The translations under genes and the position numbers were made by a program. From Bacteroides sp. (GTDB taxonomy: Bacteria; Bacteroidota; Bacteroidia; Bacteroidales; Bacteroidaceae): 64,000 nt of DNA. Positions 1-8,216 of this stretch are shown one piece after another. The stretch spans positions 208,872 to 272,871 of the forward strand of contig DXWV01000059.1 in assembly GCA_019416685.1 (NCBI GenBank). The letters are read 5' to 3'. The stretch's first letter is position 1. Each line of letters begins with the position of its first letter. A model generated the notes under the pieces. The model was given only the letters and a program-made list of their open reading frames with translations, was not told the DNA's origin and did not search any database.

Positions 1-704
1 AGATGGAAGACCATAATACGGGATATGTTTTTACCCCATCGGGCCAGAAAAACGAAGTCTTCATACTCTTTTTTTATTTTCCCCCGGTTCCGGTCAATAA
101 AATATAGTTGTATCTCTTTGATAGCTCGTGGAGAAATCGGTACCAGGCGTTGTTTGCTGCCTTTACCTTCTACTTTGATAAAACCCTCATCAAAATAAAG
201 GTCGGAAAGCTTTAAGTTGGTCAGCTCGGATACGCGTAAACCGCAGCTATACAAGGTCTCAAGCATGGCACGATTACGCTGGCCTTCGTTTTTGCTAAGG
301 TCTATGGTTGAAATAATGGTATCAATTTCTTCAACTGTCAGTACCTCCGGTATTTTAAAGCCGATTTTGGGGCCTTCAAGCAGTTCGCTCGGGTCAGCTT
401 CTATATAATCGGCCATAATGAGAAAGTGAAAGAAAGATTTGATGCCTGAAATGATCCGTGCCTGCGAACGTGGGTGAATGCCAATATCATGGAGCCCGGC
501 AGAGAAGCGTTCCAGGTCGTTCAGGGAAACATTCAGAACTCCGGTGTTCTCTGTTTGCAGGAAGTTGAGTAACTTACTCAGATCAGTCATATAAGCATCC
601 AGCGTATTTTTAGCCAGAGACTTCTCCAACTTCAGATATTGTTGATACTTTTTGATTATCTGTTCTTGTGTATCCTTCTTCTCGGTTTTTTCGTTTATTT
701 TCAT
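1..704 (-). CDS. xerD: Tyrosine recombinase XerD, N-terminal part (cut by window edge)
   Basis: Reads leftward from an ATG at 704 and runs off the left edge, so about 234 N-terminal residues are present and the catalytic C-terminus is missing. The start gives a Lys/Glu-rich N-terminus, then a SAM-like core-binding domain (motif YQQYLKLEKSLAKNTLDAY) and the beginning of the catalytic domain with the first active-site Arg in GLRVSELTNL. Family knowledge: XerC/XerD resolve chromosome dimers at dif in the cytoplasm. XerD rather than XerC is inferred from overall resemblance and from a housekeeping context beside aroQ; the HxxR and Tyr residues lie outside the window, so activity cannot be judged. 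It is divergent from aroQ across a 145-bp gap. Confidence 0.85.
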   Translation of the reverse strand, partial: MKINEKTEKKDTQEQIIKKYQQYLKLEKSLAKNTLDAYMTDLSKLLNFLQTENTGVLNVSLNDLERFSAGLHDIGIHPRSQARIISGIKSFFHFLIMADYIEADPSELLEGPKIGFKIPEVLTVEEIDTIISTIDLSKNEGQRNRAMLETLYSCGLRVSELTNLKLSDLYFDEGFIKVEGKGSKQRLVPISPRAIKEIQLYFIDRNRGKIKKEYEDFVFLARWGKNISRIMVFH

Positions 705-763
705 TTCTTTTTTTTACCTTTGCTCCGTGAAGATAGGCTGCGCCTCAGCAAAATACAAATAAA

Positions 764-795
764 TTTGCTTCTACATTCGGTTTGCGCTATCTTTG
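764..795 (+). promoter_or_regulatory. Promoter of aroQ (Bacteroides -33/-7 type)
   Basis: TTTG at 764-767 and a perfect TATCTTTG at 788-795, 20 bases apart, match the Bacteroides vegetative sigma (SigABfr) consensus. Transcription would start near 802, leaving a leader of about 48 bases before the aroQ ATG. Confidence 0.7.
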
Positions 796-849
796 CACCT
801 TGAAATAATATTTCCGAGACAAAGGTATTAAAATTAGTAGGATTGTGTT

Positions 850-1266
850 ATGAGGATACAAATTATTAATGGCCCCAATATTAATCTGCTGGGCAAGCGT
901 GAACCTTCCATATATGGGAGTGTTACATTTGAAGACTATCTGGCCGAACTTCGCGAAGCATATAAGGATATAGAAATAAACTATTTTCAATCGAATATTG
1001 AAGGAGAGCTGATTGACTGCATCCAGCAGGCGGGTTTTGAATCTGATGGTATTATTTTGAATGCAGGGGCTTATACACATACGTCTATTGCTTTACAGGA
1101 TGCTATTCGCGCGGTGACCGCTCCGGTAATTGAAGTACATATCTCTAATGTGCACAGTCGTGAAGATTTTCGTCATGTGTCTATGATTGCTTGTGCCTGT
1201 AAAGGAGTTATTTGTGGTTTCGGGCTCAATTCATACCGTCTGGCTCTTGAGGCTTTGAAATGGTAA
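850..1266 (+). CDS. aroQ: 3-dehydroquinate dehydratase, type II
   Basis: 138 aa, the usual size of type II dehydroquinases. It converts 3-dehydroquinate to 3-dehydroshikimate in the shikimate pathway, in the cytoplasm as a dodecamer in known members. Visible motifs: GPNINLLGKREPSIYG at the N-terminus (with the catalytic Tyr region), SNIEGELID, NAGAYTHTS near the middle and EVHISNVHSREDFRH near the C-terminus, which hold the conserved Asn, His and Arg. The ATG at 850 sits about 48 bases after a strong promoter. It is followed by pyk after 96 bases on the same strand and may be co-transcribed with it. Confidence 0.95.
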   Translation: MRIQIINGPNINLLGKREPSIYGSVTFEDYLAELREAYKDIEINYFQSNIEGELIDCIQQAGFESDGIILNAGAYTHTSIALQDAIRAVTAPVIEVHISNVHSREDFRHVSMIACACKGVICGFGLNSYRLALEALKW

Positions 1267-1362
1267 TGTGAGAATTAAAATAGATTCATATAATTAATGT
1301 GTAAATAAGCCGGAGGATAATTGGCATATTGGCACATTATCAAAATTAAATAATTATTTAAG

Positions 1363-2820
1363 ATGTTACTGAAACAGACTAAAATCGTAGCTTCCATCTC
1401 AGACAGACGCTGCGACGTAGACTTTATAAAACAGTTGTTTGATGCCGGGATGAACGTTGTTCGTATGAATACCGCACACGCCAGCCGTGAAGGTTTTGAA
1501 GCTTTGATAGCTAATGTACGTACCGTTTCCAACCGTATTGCCATCCTGATGGATACCAAAGGACCGGAAGTACGAACGACTGCTAATGCCGAACCTATTC
1601 CTTTTCAGATTGGTGAAAAAGTGAAGATTGTTGGTAACCCTGATCTGGAAACAACCCGCGAGTGTATTGCTGTTTCATATCCCAATTTTGTACATGACCT
1701 GAATATCGGTGGAACGATTCTTATCGATGATGGTGATCTTGAACTTCGTGTGATTGATAAAACAAGTGACTATTTACTTTGTGAAGTACAGAATGAAGCT
1801 GTCTTGGGGAGTCGTAAAAGTGTGAATGTGCCGGGTGTACGAATTAATTTGCCTTCGTTGACAGAAAAAGACCGCAATAATATATTGTATGCTATTGAGA
1901 AGGATATTGATTTTATAGCACATTCGTTTGTACGTAACAAACAGGATGTACTTGATATTCGTACCATTCTTGATGAACATAATAGTGATATTAAAATTAT
2001 AGCCAAGATTGAGAATCAGGAAGGTGTTGATAATATCGATGAAATCCTTGAAGTGGCTGATGGTGTGATGGTAGCACGTGGTGATTTGGGTATTGAAGTA
2101 CCGCAAGAACGTATTCCGGGCATCCAACGTACATTGATTCGTAAATGTGTGTTGGCAAAGAAACCGGTTATTGTAGCCACACAGATGCTGCATACGATGA
2201 TTAATAATCCGCGTCCGACTCGTGCGGAGGTAACTGATATCGCTAATGCTATCTATTATCGTACCGATGCTTTGATGCTGAGCGGTGAAACGGCTTATGG
2301 CAAATATCCGGTAGAAGCTGTGAAAACGATGACTGCTATTGCCGCGCAAGCTGAAAAAGATAAACTGGAAGAGAACGATATCCGCATTCCGTTGGATGAA
2401 AATAGTAATGATGTGACTGCATTCCTTGCCAAACAAGCTGTGAAAGCTACAGCCAAGTTGAAGATGCGTGCTATTATTACTGATAGTTATAGTGGACGTA
2501 CTGCCCGTAACCTTGCTGCTTTCCGTGGTAAATATCCTGTGCTGGCTATTTGCTACAAGGAGAAAACCATGCGTCATCTGGCGCTTTCTTATGGTGTGGA
2601 AGCTATCTATATGCCCGAACTGGCTAACGGACAGGAGTATTACTTTGCTGCACTACGCCGTCTGTTGAAAGAAGGACGTTTGTGTCCTTCGGATATGGTA
2701 GGTTATTTGAGTAGTGGTAAAGCGGGAACCCAAACTTCTTTCCTCGAAATAAATGTAGTGGAAGATGCTTTGAAACATGCTGAAGAGACTGTATTGCCTA
2801 ATAAGAACAGATATTTATAA
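1363..2820 (+). CDS. pyk: Pyruvate kinase
   Basis: 485 aa, full length. It transfers phosphate from phosphoenolpyruvate to ADP, giving pyruvate and ATP in the last step of glycolysis. The N-terminal TIM barrel starts with TKIVASISDRRCDVDFIKQL and contains MDTKGPEVRT, the metal/substrate site KIIAKIENQEGVDNIDEI, and VMVARGDLGIEVP followed by ATQMLHTM and PTRAEVTDIANA, the pyruvate kinase signature region. The B domain lies at about 70-165 and the C-terminal regulatory domain from about 350. No key residue is obviously missing. No separate promoter box was recognised in the 96-base gap after aroQ. Confidence 0.97.
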   Translation: MLLKQTKIVASISDRRCDVDFIKQLFDAGMNVVRMNTAHASREGFEALIANVRTVSNRIAILMDTKGPEVRTTANAEPIPFQIGEKVKIVGNPDLETTRECIAVSYPNFVHDLNIGGTILIDDGDLELRVIDKTSDYLLCEVQNEAVLGSRKSVNVPGVRINLPSLTEKDRNNILYAIEKDIDFIAHSFVRNKQDVLDIRTILDEHNSDIKIIAKIENQEGVDNIDEILEVADGVMVARGDLGIEVPQERIPGIQRTLIRKCVLAKKPVIVATQMLHTMINNPRPTRAEVTDIANAIYYRTDALMLSGETAYGKYPVEAVKTMTAIAAQAEKDKLEENDIRIPLDENSNDVTAFLAKQAVKATAKLKMRAIITDSYSGRTARNLAAFRGKYPVLAICYKEKTMRHLALSYGVEAIYMPELANGQEYYFAALRRLLKEGRLCPSDMVGYLSSGKAGTQTSFLEINVVEDALKHAEETVLPNKNRYL

Positions 2821-2821
2821 T

Positions 2822-2909
2822 TTACGATTGGACGATTTACAATTTACGATTGAAATTACTTCTGATAAACAAGAGTTATTTCAATCGTAAATCGTCTAAT
2901 CGTAAATCC
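2822..2909. repeat. Intergenic inverted repeat between pyk and the methyltransferase
   Basis: The left part (about 2822-2857) and right part (about 2879-2908) are inverted copies built from the word TTTACGATT/AATCGTAAA. The left arm carries an extra 7-base block that repeats AATTTAC. It could fold into a long hairpin at the end of pyk, but there is no T-run, so a plain intrinsic terminator is not evident. It looks like one of the AT-rich palindromic interspersed elements common between Bacteroides genes. Confidence 0.6.
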
Positions 2910-2922
2910 TTTTCCTCTTTCC

Positions 2923-3555
2923 ATGGATACTATAGACGATTACATCCTGAGCCATATAGATGATGAAGGCGATTATTTGAAGGCGTTGTATCGAGATACT
3001 CATGTCAAGTTGCTTCGTCCCCGTATGGCTTCCGGGCATTTGCAAGGGAGGATGCTGAAAATGTTTGTCGAGATGATTCGCCCTCGGCAGATACTTGAGA
3101 TAGGAACTTATAGCGGATATTCAGCCCTTTGTCTTGCCGAAGGCTTGAGTGAAGGAGGAATGCTTCATACGTTTGAGATTAATGACGAACAGGAGGATTT
3201 TACCCGTCCTTGGCTGGAGAAGTCCGCTTATGCCCATAAGATAAAGTTTTATATCGGTGATGCTCTTGAATTGGTGCCGAAGTTAGACATTACGTTCGAT
3301 CTTGCTTTTGTAGACGGGGATAAGCGTAAGTATATTGAGTATTATGAAATGACGCTTGCCCATCTTTCTGCGGGTGGTTATATCATTGCAGATAATACAT
3401 TGTGGGATGGCCACGTGTTGGAGGAACATCCGCACAATAATGATTATCAAACAATTGGTATTAAAGCGTTCAATGATCTTGTGGCAAAAGATACAAGGGT
3501 AGAGAAGGTGATACTTCCCTTGCGGGATGGATTGACAATTATCCGTAAAAAATAA
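2923..3555 (+). CDS. SAM-dependent O-methyltransferase (family 3, CCoAMT-like)
   Basis: 210 aa. The Rossmann motif I is LEIGTYSGYSALCLAEGL (around residues 60-77), followed by HTFEIND (acidic residue for the SAM ribose), FYIGDALELVP, and LAFVDGDKRKYIEYYE with the metal-binding Asp of class I O-methyltransferases, then IIADNTLWDG. These are features of the O-methyltransferase 3 / caffeoyl-CoA methyltransferase family, which methylates catechol-type or other small hydroxylated substrates with a divalent metal. The bacterial substrate is unknown. It sits alone between pyk and rbfA, with an inverted repeat just upstream. No signal peptide; cytoplasmic. Confidence 0.88.
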   Translation: MDTIDDYILSHIDDEGDYLKALYRDTHVKLLRPRMASGHLQGRMLKMFVEMIRPRQILEIGTYSGYSALCLAEGLSEGGMLHTFEINDEQEDFTRPWLEKSAYAHKIKFYIGDALELVPKLDITFDLAFVDGDKRKYIEYYEMTLAHLSAGGYIIADNTLWDGHVLEEHPHNNDYQTIGIKAFNDLVAKDTRVEKVILPLRDGLTIIRKK

Positions 3556-3720
3556 TGCTAACTTAGTGGCTAAGTAATTACAATAATCTCCTGTTCTTCT
3601 CTTTTTCGTATCCTATGACTGTTATTTGCAGATTCTTATGTTCTTTTTTAGTGTGTATGTTATTTCGATAATGAAAACTAAAAATATCATATAAATAGCC
3701 TGTCAAGCGATATATTTCTG

Positions 3721-3728
3721 TAACTTTG
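3721..3728 (+). promoter_or_regulatory. Probable -7 box for rbfA
   Basis: TAACTTTG matches the TAnnTTTG -7 element 75 bases before the rbfA ATG. No clear TTTG lies at the expected -33 position, so this is a weaker call. Confidence 0.4.
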
Positions 3729-3802
3729 TGTTTTATATGAGTAGGTGAGGGTCGCCTGCTCAATATGAATAATTACATTTAATAAACCTGATAAATAACT
3801 TT

Positions 3803-4135
3803 ATGGAAACAACCAGACAGAATAAGATATCCCGTTTGTTGCAAAAAGAATTGAGTGAAATCTTCTTGTTACAAACCAAGGCAATGCCCGGTATACTGGT
3901 GTCGGTAAGTGCAGTTCGTATCAGTCCTGATATGAGTATAGCGCGTGTATACCTTAGTATTTTTCCTTCTGAAAAGGGAGAAGAGATGGTGAAGAATATC
4001 AATAACAACATGAAATCTATCCGGTATGAGCTCGGAACACGTGTTCGTCACCAGTTACGTATCATCCCCGAACTGAAATTCTTTGTGGATGACTCATTGG
4101 ATTATATAGAAAAGATAGATTCTCTTTTGAAGTGA
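3803..4135 (+). CDS. rbfA: 30S ribosome-binding factor A
   Basis: 110 aa, typical of RbfA, a KH-like protein that assists 16S rRNA 5'-end maturation and 30S assembly. The sequence begins METTRQNKISRLLQKELSEIF and contains VSVSAVRISPDMSIARVYLSIF and the C-terminal HQLRIIPELKFFVDDSLDY, the conserved RbfA signature. Its TGA stop (4133-4135) overlaps the GTG start of the permease gene at 4132, so the two are translationally coupled. Confidence 0.93.
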   Translation: METTRQNKISRLLQKELSEIFLLQTKAMPGILVSVSAVRISPDMSIARVYLSIFPSEKGEEMVKNINNNMKSIRYELGTRVRHQLRIIPELKFFVDDSLDYIEKIDSLLK

Positions 4136-5373
4136 ACCTGCCCTTTTATATAGCCCGGCGCTATCTCTTTTCAAAGAAGAAGCACAATGCCATCAATATT
4201 ATTTCCGGCATATCAGTATGTGGGGTAGCACTTGCTACACTGGCGCTGGTCTGTACACTTTCTGTATTTAACGGTTTCCAGGATATGGTGGCCAGCTTTT
4301 TTACAGCGTTCGATCCGGAACTGAAGATTAGTATTCGGGAAGGTAAGGTTTTCGATGGACAAGACGAACGCATACAAGCGATTCGTGCCTTGCCGGAAGT
4401 CGCTGTATTTACCGAAACGCTGGAAGAAAATGCGATGGTACAGTATAAAGACCGTCAGACGATGGCTGTAATAAAGGGGGTGGAAGATAACTTTGAGGAT
4501 CTTACGTCTATTGACAGCATTCTTTATGGGGCAGGAGATTTTTTACTTCATGATTCTATAGTAGATTATGCTGTGATGGGCATTGAACTGGTTTCGACGC
4601 TGGGTACAGGTATACAGTTTGTTGATCCGTTGCAGATTTATACCCCTAAGCGGAATGCTAAGGTGAATATGGCAAATCCTTCCGCTTCTTTTAATATGGA
4701 GTATCTTTTTTCTCCGGGTACTGTCTTTGTGGTCAATCAGCAAAAGTATGATAGCCGTTATATTCTTACTTCTCTTGATTTTGTGCGTCGAATGCTTGAT
4801 TATACAACTGAAGTTTCTGCTATTGAATTGAAAATAAAGCCCGGTGTGAGTCTTTCTTCTGTCAAATCAAAGATTGCATCGATATTGGGTGCTGACTTTG
4901 TTGTGCAGGATCGCTATGAACAACAAGAAGACGTATTTCGGATTATGGAGATAGAGAAATTGATTTCATATCTTTTCCTTACGTTTATTTTGATGATTGC
5001 CTGCTTTAATGTAATAGGTTCTCTTTCTATGTTGATTCTTGATAAGAAAGAGGATGTTGTGACTTTACGCAATTTAGGAGCGGATGATCGTTTGATTTCC
5101 AGAATATTTCTTTTTGAAGGGCGTCTGATTTCTCTCTTTGGTGCTATATCCGGTATTGTATTGGGATTGATTCTCTGTTTGATACAACAAAAATTTGGTA
5201 TTATCTCTTTAGGTGGTGGAGGAGGAAACTTTCTGGTGGATGCCTATCCGGTCAGCGTGCACTTCTGGGATGTAGTGTTGGTGTTTGTAACGGTACTTGC
5301 CGTTGGTTTTCTTTCGGTGTGGTATCCGGTGCGTTATCTTAGTAAACGATTGCTCTCTTCTGGAGGGAAATAA
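4132..5373 (+). CDS. ABC transporter permease, LolC/LolE-type (FtsX fold)
   Basis: 413 aa, starting at GTG 4132, which overlaps the rbfA stop and gives the conserved N-terminus NLPFYIARRYLFSKKKHNAINIISGISV. It has one N-terminal membrane helix (about 20-45), a large periplasmic MacB-like domain (about 50-265) and three C-terminal helices (about 275-300, 325-350, 375-400), the layout of LolC/LolE lipoprotein-release permeases. Family role: extraction of outer-membrane lipoproteins with the ATPase LolD, which is not next door here. Coupling to rbfA suggests constitutive expression. It could instead be another type-7 ABC permease; lipoprotein sorting is the likeliest role. Confidence 0.85.
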   Translation: MNLPFYIARRYLFSKKKHNAINIISGISVCGVALATLALVCTLSVFNGFQDMVASFFTAFDPELKISIREGKVFDGQDERIQAIRALPEVAVFTETLEENAMVQYKDRQTMAVIKGVEDNFEDLTSIDSILYGAGDFLLHDSIVDYAVMGIELVSTLGTGIQFVDPLQIYTPKRNAKVNMANPSASFNMEYLFSPGTVFVVNQQKYDSRYILTSLDFVRRMLDYTTEVSAIELKIKPGVSLSSVKSKIASILGADFVVQDRYEQQEDVFRIMEIEKLISYLFLTFILMIACFNVIGSLSMLILDKKEDVVTLRNLGADDRLISRIFLFEGRLISLFGAISGIVLGLILCLIQQKFGIISLGGGGGNFLVDAYPVSVHFWDVVLVFVTVLAVGFLSVWYPVRYLSKRLLSSGGK

Positions 5374-5415
5374 TAAATAACGGTGTCTATCAAATGACTT
5401 CTACATAAAAAATAG

Positions 5416-5453
5416 CGCCCCATATAATTTATAATGCTAAATTATATGGGGCG
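5416..5453 (-). terminator. Intrinsic terminator at the end of the LRR/SusCD unit
   Basis: A perfect 15-bp inverted repeat (arms CGCCCCATATAATTT, loop of 8) lies between two convergent genes. On the minus strand it is followed by CTATTTTTTA, so it is a good rho-independent terminator for the leftward unit; it may also help stop the rightward permease transcript. Confidence 0.85.
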
Positions 5454-5478
5454 TCCAAAAAGAATTCTTTCTTTTCTG

Positions 5479-8115
5479 TTATTGAATAGCTATCTTATAA
5501 GTACTAATTGTATTATCTTTTGTTCGGATACATACAATGTATATACCTGTTGAGCCTACAGGTACATCAATACTTTGACTGGCTTCACCATTTGCTATTA
5601 TTTGTCCGGTAGAAGTGAGCACGGAGTAAGTACAATTTTCTACTGGGGTAATTGTAATATTGGTACCAGTAGCATAAATTTTAGCTATATTTTCATTTGT
5701 TTTTTCCAGTCCTGTTCCTTGTGCAATTACACAGGAGGTTGTCTGATAGGGGTCATTGTAATCTGTATAATCAGGATATGCCTTGGAGGAGATAACACAG
5801 TAGATTGCACCGTCTGGTATGGTATTGAAACGGAATTTGCATCCTTCTGTTACCGTGTAGTCTTTTCCTGCACTAAGTTTTTCACCCGTATTGACAAGAT
5901 ACCACTCAAAAGTAGGATAGACCCCATTAGGGAAGTATGAATCAGCCAATCCTTTCTTTTTCACATACCAATCCGAAAAATCAATTGTTTCATCAGTCTT
6001 GTAGCTGCTTGCCAGTTCATATTTCATCACTTTATCTTTTTGATATATATATGACATTTTTATCTTTTCGCCTTCGGGGAAGTTTGGCATGATCATATAA
6101 TTGTATGAGCAGTCGATTTCTAAAATCTGATTCAGACTCTCAGGAACTAATATTTTGGTCAGCTCGTTATATGAGCAATCCAGGTATGTCAGGTTGATAT
6201 AAGAACTTATATCCAGTGTTTTTAAGCCATTCTCTTTACATGTCAGGGAGGTCATGGCAGCTGCATTTTCCGGAAGAGTCACTTCTTTTATTCCACTACA
6301 ATTCAAAATCTGTAGATTGGTGTATTCTTTCAGATTAATGCTGGCTAATGCTGTATATTCACAATTTAATTCTGTTAAAGCTGTTTTTACAGTCGGAAGA
6401 GCAAGAGTTGCAAGTTTAGTATTGCTCTTGCAGATTAATTTACTCAGTTTACTGCATGTATTAACATCCAATCCTTCTAATGAAGAATTATTGGTGGCTT
6501 CTAATGAAGTTAAATTGGTATACTTGCTCAAATCTATTGTTTTTGAGGATAGTCTTTTCAGAATGACAGTTTCTAAATTCTCTGTTTCGTCCGGCAGAAC
6601 AATTGTGGCTGTACCGGATGGAGCATAATTCAGATTTTTCAGTCCCGACCAATCATGTATATCCAGATTTCTTATATTGCTGTTTTCAATAGTCAGACTG
6701 GTTATAGTTGCTATATTTTCAGGGTATGTTATTGTTGCGATTTTAGAACTTCCTTTTATAGAAAGTATTTCCAGTGCTGTACATCTACTTAGGTCAACTC
6801 CAGTAAGATAATCGCAGTAAGCTAAAGAGATTTCCTTTATTTTGGCTGCATCTGTATAAATCTTAATGACCTTTGTGTCTGTAGGTGTACCTTGTATAGA
6901 TGTTTTTGTTGAATTTATAATTTTATCAACCAGATTTCCATCTCCCCAGTCTATTTGAATGGTTGTATTATCTTCTGTTGCCCCAATAGAGAAGCCAATA
7001 CTCCTTTCATTGGATGTAGTGAGGCTGATAACCGGATCGGCTGCTTTTTCAATAGTAGTATCGGTAGTACGGTATGGAGAATTGTAATCCTGATAAGCCG
7101 GATAGGCTTTGGATGCAATGATGCAATAAACGCTGTTTTCGGGAACTATACTGAATTTGAATTTTCCAGGCTCAGTTGTTGTGTAGTCCTTTCCTTCTTC
7201 CAGCGGATCGCTGTTTCCGTTTGTATACCAAGTGAAGGTAGGATAAACTCCATCTGCAAAGTAGGAGCCGCTAATTCCTTTTTTGGAAACGTAAAATTCA
7301 GAAAGGTCAATTATGTCATTTGTTGTATAACTTTCATCCAATGCGTATTGGGATACTTTCTCCCGCTGGTCCATATAGTATAAAATGATGTTTTCGCCTT
7401 CGGGAAAATTAGGCATGATCATGTAGTTATAGGAGCAGTCTACAGACAGATTTTTATTGGGGGGTTCAGGAACCTGGATGGAGGTAAGGAAATTGTAAGT
7501 ACAATCCAGATTTGTCAAATTGGTATATTTACTGACATCCAATGTTGTCAGACCACATTGTATCAGTGTTAAGTCATTCAGAATATCTGTGTTTTCCGGA
7601 AGTATCAGTGTTTTTAGCGTTGCATCTGCATTGGACAGTGAGAGCGTTTTTAGCTTTGCGCACTTACTTGCGTCAAAAGAAGCCAGATTGACATAACTAC
7701 AATTAATCTTTGCCAATTGATTCTCTGTAGAGGAAGGTAGAATAATCTCAGTTACACCCTGGCAACTCGAACAGGATAGTTCTGTTAGTGCCAGACATTT
7801 ATTGAAATCAAGCACTTTTAGAAGTTTGTTGGAAGAGATTTCAACCTTTTTCAGCTTGCCGGCATCTCCATATACACTAACTGAAGTGCCCGAAGCAGAA
7901 CCATTGATTGTTGTTCCGGTTGTTTTAACTGTTTGTTCTATTGCTCCTTCACCAAAGTCAACCTGGAAAATAGTTTCTTCGGTTGCGTACAATTTAAAAC
8001 TAACTTTACCGACAGTACAAGTCATCTTGACGATCGGTTCATCTTCATTTTTCTCAGCCCATATGCCGATGACTATCAGTGACATAAGGCATGTAATAAG
8101 TAGTCGTTTTTTCAT
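5479..8115 (-). CDS. Secreted leucine-rich-repeat protein with internal duplication
   Basis: 878 aa with a signal peptide (MKKRLLITCLMSLIVIGIWA). It is built from two homologous halves, about 28-360 and 363-800. Each has a small beta domain with a WGDG-like or FGEG motif, then BspA-like leucine-rich repeats (LTxLDCSYN, LxTLDVSKYTNL), then a matching module running from CSYNYMIMPNFPEGE to SKAYPxYxDYNxPYxTT. The C-terminal about 70 residues (ITITPVENCTYSVLTSTGQI onward) form a small beta domain like the DUF6383 or type A sorting domains of Bacteroidetes. Function unknown; a surface binding role is plausible. It is the last gene of the leftward unit, 102 bases after the preceding gene, and ends at a strong terminator. 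Confidence 0.8.
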   Translation of the reverse strand: MKKRLLITCLMSLIVIGIWAEKNEDEPIVKMTCTVGKVSFKLYATEETIFQVDFGEGAIEQTVKTTGTTINGSASGTSVSVYGDAGKLKKVEISSNKLLKVLDFNKCLALTELSCSSCQGVTEIILPSSTENQLAKINCSYVNLASFDASKCAKLKTLSLSNADATLKTLILPENTDILNDLTLIQCGLTTLDVSKYTNLTNLDCTYNFLTSIQVPEPPNKNLSVDCSYNYMIMPNFPEGENIILYYMDQREKVSQYALDESYTTNDIIDLSEFYVSKKGISGSYFADGVYPTFTWYTNGNSDPLEEGKDYTTTEPGKFKFSIVPENSVYCIIASKAYPAYQDYNSPYRTTDTTIEKAADPVISLTTSNERSIGFSIGATEDNTTIQIDWGDGNLVDKIINSTKTSIQGTPTDTKVIKIYTDAAKIKEISLAYCDYLTGVDLSRCTALEILSIKGSSKIATITYPENIATITSLTIENSNIRNLDIHDWSGLKNLNYAPSGTATIVLPDETENLETVILKRLSSKTIDLSKYTNLTSLEATNNSSLEGLDVNTCSKLSKLICKSNTKLATLALPTVKTALTELNCEYTALASINLKEYTNLQILNCSGIKEVTLPENAAAMTSLTCKENGLKTLDISSYINLTYLDCSYNELTKILVPESLNQILEIDCSYNYMIMPNFPEGEKIKMSYIYQKDKVMKYELASSYKTDETIDFSDWYVKKKGLADSYFPNGVYPTFEWYLVNTGEKLSAGKDYTVTEGCKFRFNTIPDGAIYCVISSKAYPDYTDYNDPYQTTSCVIAQGTGLEKTNENIAKIYATGTNITITPVENCTYSVLTSTGQIIANGEASQSIDVPVGSTGIYIVCIRTKDNTISTYKIAIQ

Positions 8116-8144
8116 ATCTTCCGATGTGTATTAATGAATAAAAT

Positions 8145-8186
8145 ATTGTCCGGGACGTCAAATACGGGATTTAACGCCCGGACAAT
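8145..8186 (-). other. Intercistronic hairpin before the LRR gene
   Basis: Arms ATTGTCCGGG and CCCGGACAAT, with further imperfect pairing inward, lie between two genes of the same unit. The tract after it on the minus strand is T-rich but not a clean T-run. It may lower or stabilise transcription into the LRR gene. Confidence 0.5.
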
Positions 8187-8216
8187 TGTTAAGAATAAAG
8201 TAAAGAGAGAGTTTTT

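Noticed and set aside
5575..7383. Several rightward frames inside the LRR gene
   Set aside because: They are antisense to a long gene with clear repeats and a signal peptide, and show no protein features of their own.
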